Source: Paenibacillus silvestris (GTDB lineage Bacteria; Bacillota; Bacilli; Paenibacillales; NBRC-103111). Taken from it: DNA of 64,000 nt. The stretch lies in assembly GCF_009882985.1 (NCBI RefSeq), contig NZ_WTUZ01000016.1, positions 84,455 through 148,454 on the forward strand, given 5' to 3'. This document shows, in pieces, positions 61,710 through 64,000 of the stretch (its first letter is position 1; every line of letters begins with the position of its first letter). A model generated the notes under the pieces. It searched no databases. It was not told the DNA's origin and worked only from the letters and a program-made list of their open reading frames with translations. The position numbers were made by a program, and so were the translations under genes.

Positions 61710-64000
61710 TTGGAGCCAATGAAACGTTTGGATCAGTTCGCGGAAATTGCGTTTCGTGAACATCCCGGTAATAAAGACGAACTGCGGGACATTCCGCCTA
61801 TAACTTATGAGAAAAAATATTTCGCATCAAGCACAGATAAAGCTAAGCACGTAGATGAGCTTACATTTGAAGAGCAGATGGTTCGATTTCATGAAGAATT
61901 AGAGCTAGAGCGTGAGAAGTACAGACCTTATATGAGAAATTTAGTACCAGCGCCTTCAATGACAAGAGATCGGCAAGTATGCAGTCACTTTCAATTTCGC
62001 TATCAGACACCTACAGATGTGAGTTTTACTCGCGTACTGGATGGTGCAGGGGATTGGGAAGCTGTGACGATCCCTGACTTCCGTGGACCATCGGGGGAAG
62101 ATGGCAAGTGGACGGGATTTTATCGCAGTGAGTTTGCGTATCCTGGCATTCCAGACGGAAAACGAGTTTATCTCGTATTCAAGGGTGTTGATTATAAAAC
62201 GACGGTATACCTCAATCACAAATGCATTGGCAGTCATGAGGGTTTTTTCGCACCGTTCGAATTTGACGTGACCGACTTTTTGCAGGAAAACAATACGCTC
62301 GTCGTTGAGGTTCAGACGGATATCCCAATGATGGGTGTCGGTGGAACGAAACTGGATGGGGATAAAATATACGCTGCGACGGGTCCGGGATGGGATGATC
62401 CATACAACGGCTGGAGTCACTGTCCGCCAGGAGCGGGTATTTACAATAAGGTATTTCTGGAACAGCGGTCAGAACTATTTATCCAGGATGTCTTCGTGAG
62501 ACCGGATATTGACAGCGGTTCGGTGGAAGTTTGGATTGATGCGGTGAACACCACGACGCGGGTGATGGAAAATTTTGAGTTGGAACTGGAAATTATGCCT
62601 CAGAATTTTGAGGGTGAAGGCATAGAGCCCATCTCATTCACAGTGGCTTATGCCGGGCCGGGCATTAATTATTTCCGCTATAAAATCGAATTTCCAACCT
62701 ATCACATGTGGGAACCGGAATCCCCTTTCCTGTATGCCGTACGGATTGAAGTAAAGAACGACAGCCACTGCGTCGATAGCCGGGATCGCACATTCGGTAT
62801 GCGCAAATTCCATATGGATGAGCAGCAGGTACCGAAAGGCACGCTTTATTTGAACAATCATCCGATCATCCTAAGAGGCGCCAATGAAATGGGTCATCTG
62901 CAGCAATGCGTGATGAACAACGATTTTGAACAATTAATCGATGATATTTTGATTGCTAAGATTGCGAACTTGAATTTTTACCGCATTACACAACGCCCCG
63001 TGCAGGAAGAAATCTATGATTATTTCGATATGCTTGGCATGATGCATCAATGCGATTTGCCCACGTTCGGATTTATTCGCCGAAACCAATTCGTCGAAGG
63101 CGTGAAGCAAGCAGCGGAGATGGAAAGGCTGATTCGCAGCCATCCATCCTCCATTATGGTATCTCTGATTAACGAGCCATCTAGGACGGAAAAGAGACGC
63201 AAGGGTCACCGCTATTTGCACAGAAATGAGTTGGAAGCTTTCTTCGTAGCCTCCAGGCAAGCGATATTTGTTGAGAATCCGGATCGTGTTGTTAAGAACG
63301 TGGAAGGGGATTATAACCCGCCTACCCGTGAAGGGCTGCCCGATTTTCATTGTTATAATTTGTGGTATACGAACAATGTCATTCCTGTTGGGAAAATGTA
63401 CAAAGGGTTCCTTCCAACCATCAGAGAAGGTTGGAAAGCGGGCTGCGGAGAGTATGGGACCGAAGGTCTGGATCATGCAGAACTTATGTTAAGCCGTTAT
63501 CCCCAAGAATGGCTCCCAGCCTCGGAGCAAGATCGTTGGCTACCGAATGACATCCATGGCGCTCAAACGTACAATCTTCACGGAGATTGGTATGCCGAAC
63601 AAACGAGCATGCAAGGTTGGATTCAGGCTAGTCAGAAGCATCAAAGTTTAGCAACGAAGCTGATGACGGATGCATGGCGCAGAAGGGCGGACCTTGTTGT
63701 ATCTACCGCCATCCATCTGCTGATTGACGCTTGGCCAGCCGGTTGGATGAAAGCTCTTGTAGGTGTTGATCGCAAGCCGAAACCAGCGTATTTCACTTAT
63801 CAAGCAAGTTTGGAGCCTGTTCGCGTTAATTTGCGAAGCGACCGCTGGAAGGTTTACGAGAGAGAGTCACTGGAAATAGAAGCGTGGCTTCTGAACGATA
63901 CAGCGAAGGAATACGGGAAGTGCCGTATTGTGGCAACATTGCGTGATGATTCAAGGGACTACGCACATTACGAAATAGCCGGTCAATTACCGATCGCTTC
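61710..64000 (+). CDS. GH2 family glycoside hydrolase (3' end outside window)
   Basis: The frame is open from 61710 to the last base, giving about 763 residues of a longer protein. The GH2 layout is clear: sugar-binding jelly roll (WTGFYRSEFAYPGIPDGKRV, FKGVDYKTTVYLN, IGSHEGFFAPFEFDVT), immunoglobulin-like domain, then the TIM barrel with acid/base Glu489 in SLINEPSR and nucleophile Glu581 in CGEYGTEG. The TTG at 61710 is 6 nt from GGTGGAG (61697-61703); ATG 61719 is an alternative with worse spacing. No signal peptide. Beta-galactosidase, beta-mannosidase and beta-glucuronidase specificities all occur in the family. Confidence 0.92.
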   Translation, partial: MEPMKRLDQFAEIAFREHPGNKDELRDIPPITYEKKYFASSTDKAKHVDELTFEEQMVRFHEELELEREKYRPYMRNLVPAPSMTRDRQVCSHFQFRYQTPTDVSFTRVLDGAGDWEAVTIPDFRGPSGEDGKWTGFYRSEFAYPGIPDGKRVYLVFKGVDYKTTVYLNHKCIGSHEGFFAPFEFDVTDFLQENNTLVVEVQTDIPMMGVGGTKLDGDKIYAATGPGWDDPYNGWSHCPPGAGIYNKVFLEQRSELFIQDVFVRPDIDSGSVEVWIDAVNTTTRVMENFELELEIMPQNFEGEGIEPISFTVAYAGPGINYFRYKIEFPTYHMWEPESPFLYAVRIEVKNDSHCVDSRDRTFGMRKFHMDEQQVPKGTLYLNNHPIILRGANEMGHLQQCVMNNDFEQLIDDILIAKIANLNFYRITQRPVQEEIYDYFDMLGMMHQCDLPTFGFIRRNQFVEGVKQAAEMERLIRSHPSSIMVSLINEPSRTEKRRKGHRYLHRNELEAFFVASRQAIFVENPDRVVKNVEGDYNPPTREGLPDFHCYNLWYTNNVIPVGKMYKGFLPTIREGWKAGCGEYGTEGLDHAELMLSRYPQEWLPASEQDRWLPNDIHGAQTYNLHGDWYAEQTSMQGWIQASQKHQSLATKLMTDAWRRRADLVVSTAIHLLIDAWPAGWMKALVGVDRKPKPAYFTYQASLEPVRVNLRSDRWKVYERESLEIEAWLLNDTAKEYGKCRIVATLRDDSRDYAHYEIAGQLPIA

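Noticed and set aside
62934..63476. 180-codon minus-strand frame
   Set aside because: Opposite the GH2 catalytic barrel, which has both catalytic motifs.

Overview
The window looks like a Bacillota chromosome, most probably Paenibacillus or a close relative. The reasons are strong Shine-Dalgarno sequences (AGGAGG type), frequent GTG and TTG starts, a CcpA-type cre site, a Gram-positive Wzz/BY-kinase pair split into two genes, CUT1 sugar transporters with an AraC regulator, and a very high density of glycoside hydrolases. No rRNA, tRNA, CRISPR array, transposase, integrase or phage gene was found. The species call is inference.

Region 1 (1-2162) is the end of a DegS/NarL-type sensor kinase, whose 5' end lies outside the window, and its LuxR-type response regulator. 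Region 2 (about 2163-18551) is a 16-kb one-strand Wzx/Wzy exopolysaccharide operon. It starts behind a long untranslated leader and encodes a chain-length protein, BY-kinase, UTP-glucose-1-P uridylyltransferase, priming glycosyltransferase, six further glycosyltransferases (GT2, GT26, GT2, GT4, GT4, GT4), two polymerase/ligase-like membrane proteins, a flippase, UDP-glucose dehydrogenase and a bifunctional GDP-mannose enzyme. The precursors suggest a mannose-, glucose- and glucuronate-containing polymer. Two secreted hydrolases follow (GH26-PA14, and a clan-A hydrolase with an F5/8C domain), perhaps for trimming or release of the polymer. A TetR regulator (23387-23959) stands alone.

Region 3 (24002-64000) is a glycan-utilisation island. 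A minus-strand operon carries a six-hairpin glycosidase, a GH78 alpha-L-rhamnosidase and a GH43-like beta-propeller. Divergent from it are an Fe-alcohol dehydrogenase, two DHDPS/KDG-aldolase family proteins and an SGNH esterase, followed by a GH29 fucosidase, a 905-residue unknown putative hydrolase, a GH95 enzyme, two paralogous sialidase-like (BNR) propellers around an MGH1-like glycosidase, and an AraC regulator. A cre-controlled operon then encodes a dedicated sugar ABC transporter, with a very large binding protein carrying extra N-terminal domains, two paralogous DUF5060/DUF4038-type TIM-barrel hydrolases and a second GH95. The last operon has a Gfo/Idh/MocA dehydrogenase, a sugar-phosphate isomerase-like protein, a 550-residue unknown and a GH2 enzyme cut by the window end. 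Only the two enzymes after the exopolysaccharide genes and the transporter binding protein have signal peptides, so most hydrolases probably act in the cytoplasm on imported oligosaccharides rich in rhamnose, fucose or L-galactose and possibly apiose or keto-sugar acids.

Three copies of a 178-179 bp intergenic element with rigid internal geometry (two direct plus two inverted 20-bp units) lie at 23092, 33825 and 57568. This element, the fused binding protein and the combination of hydrolases are the most interesting content.
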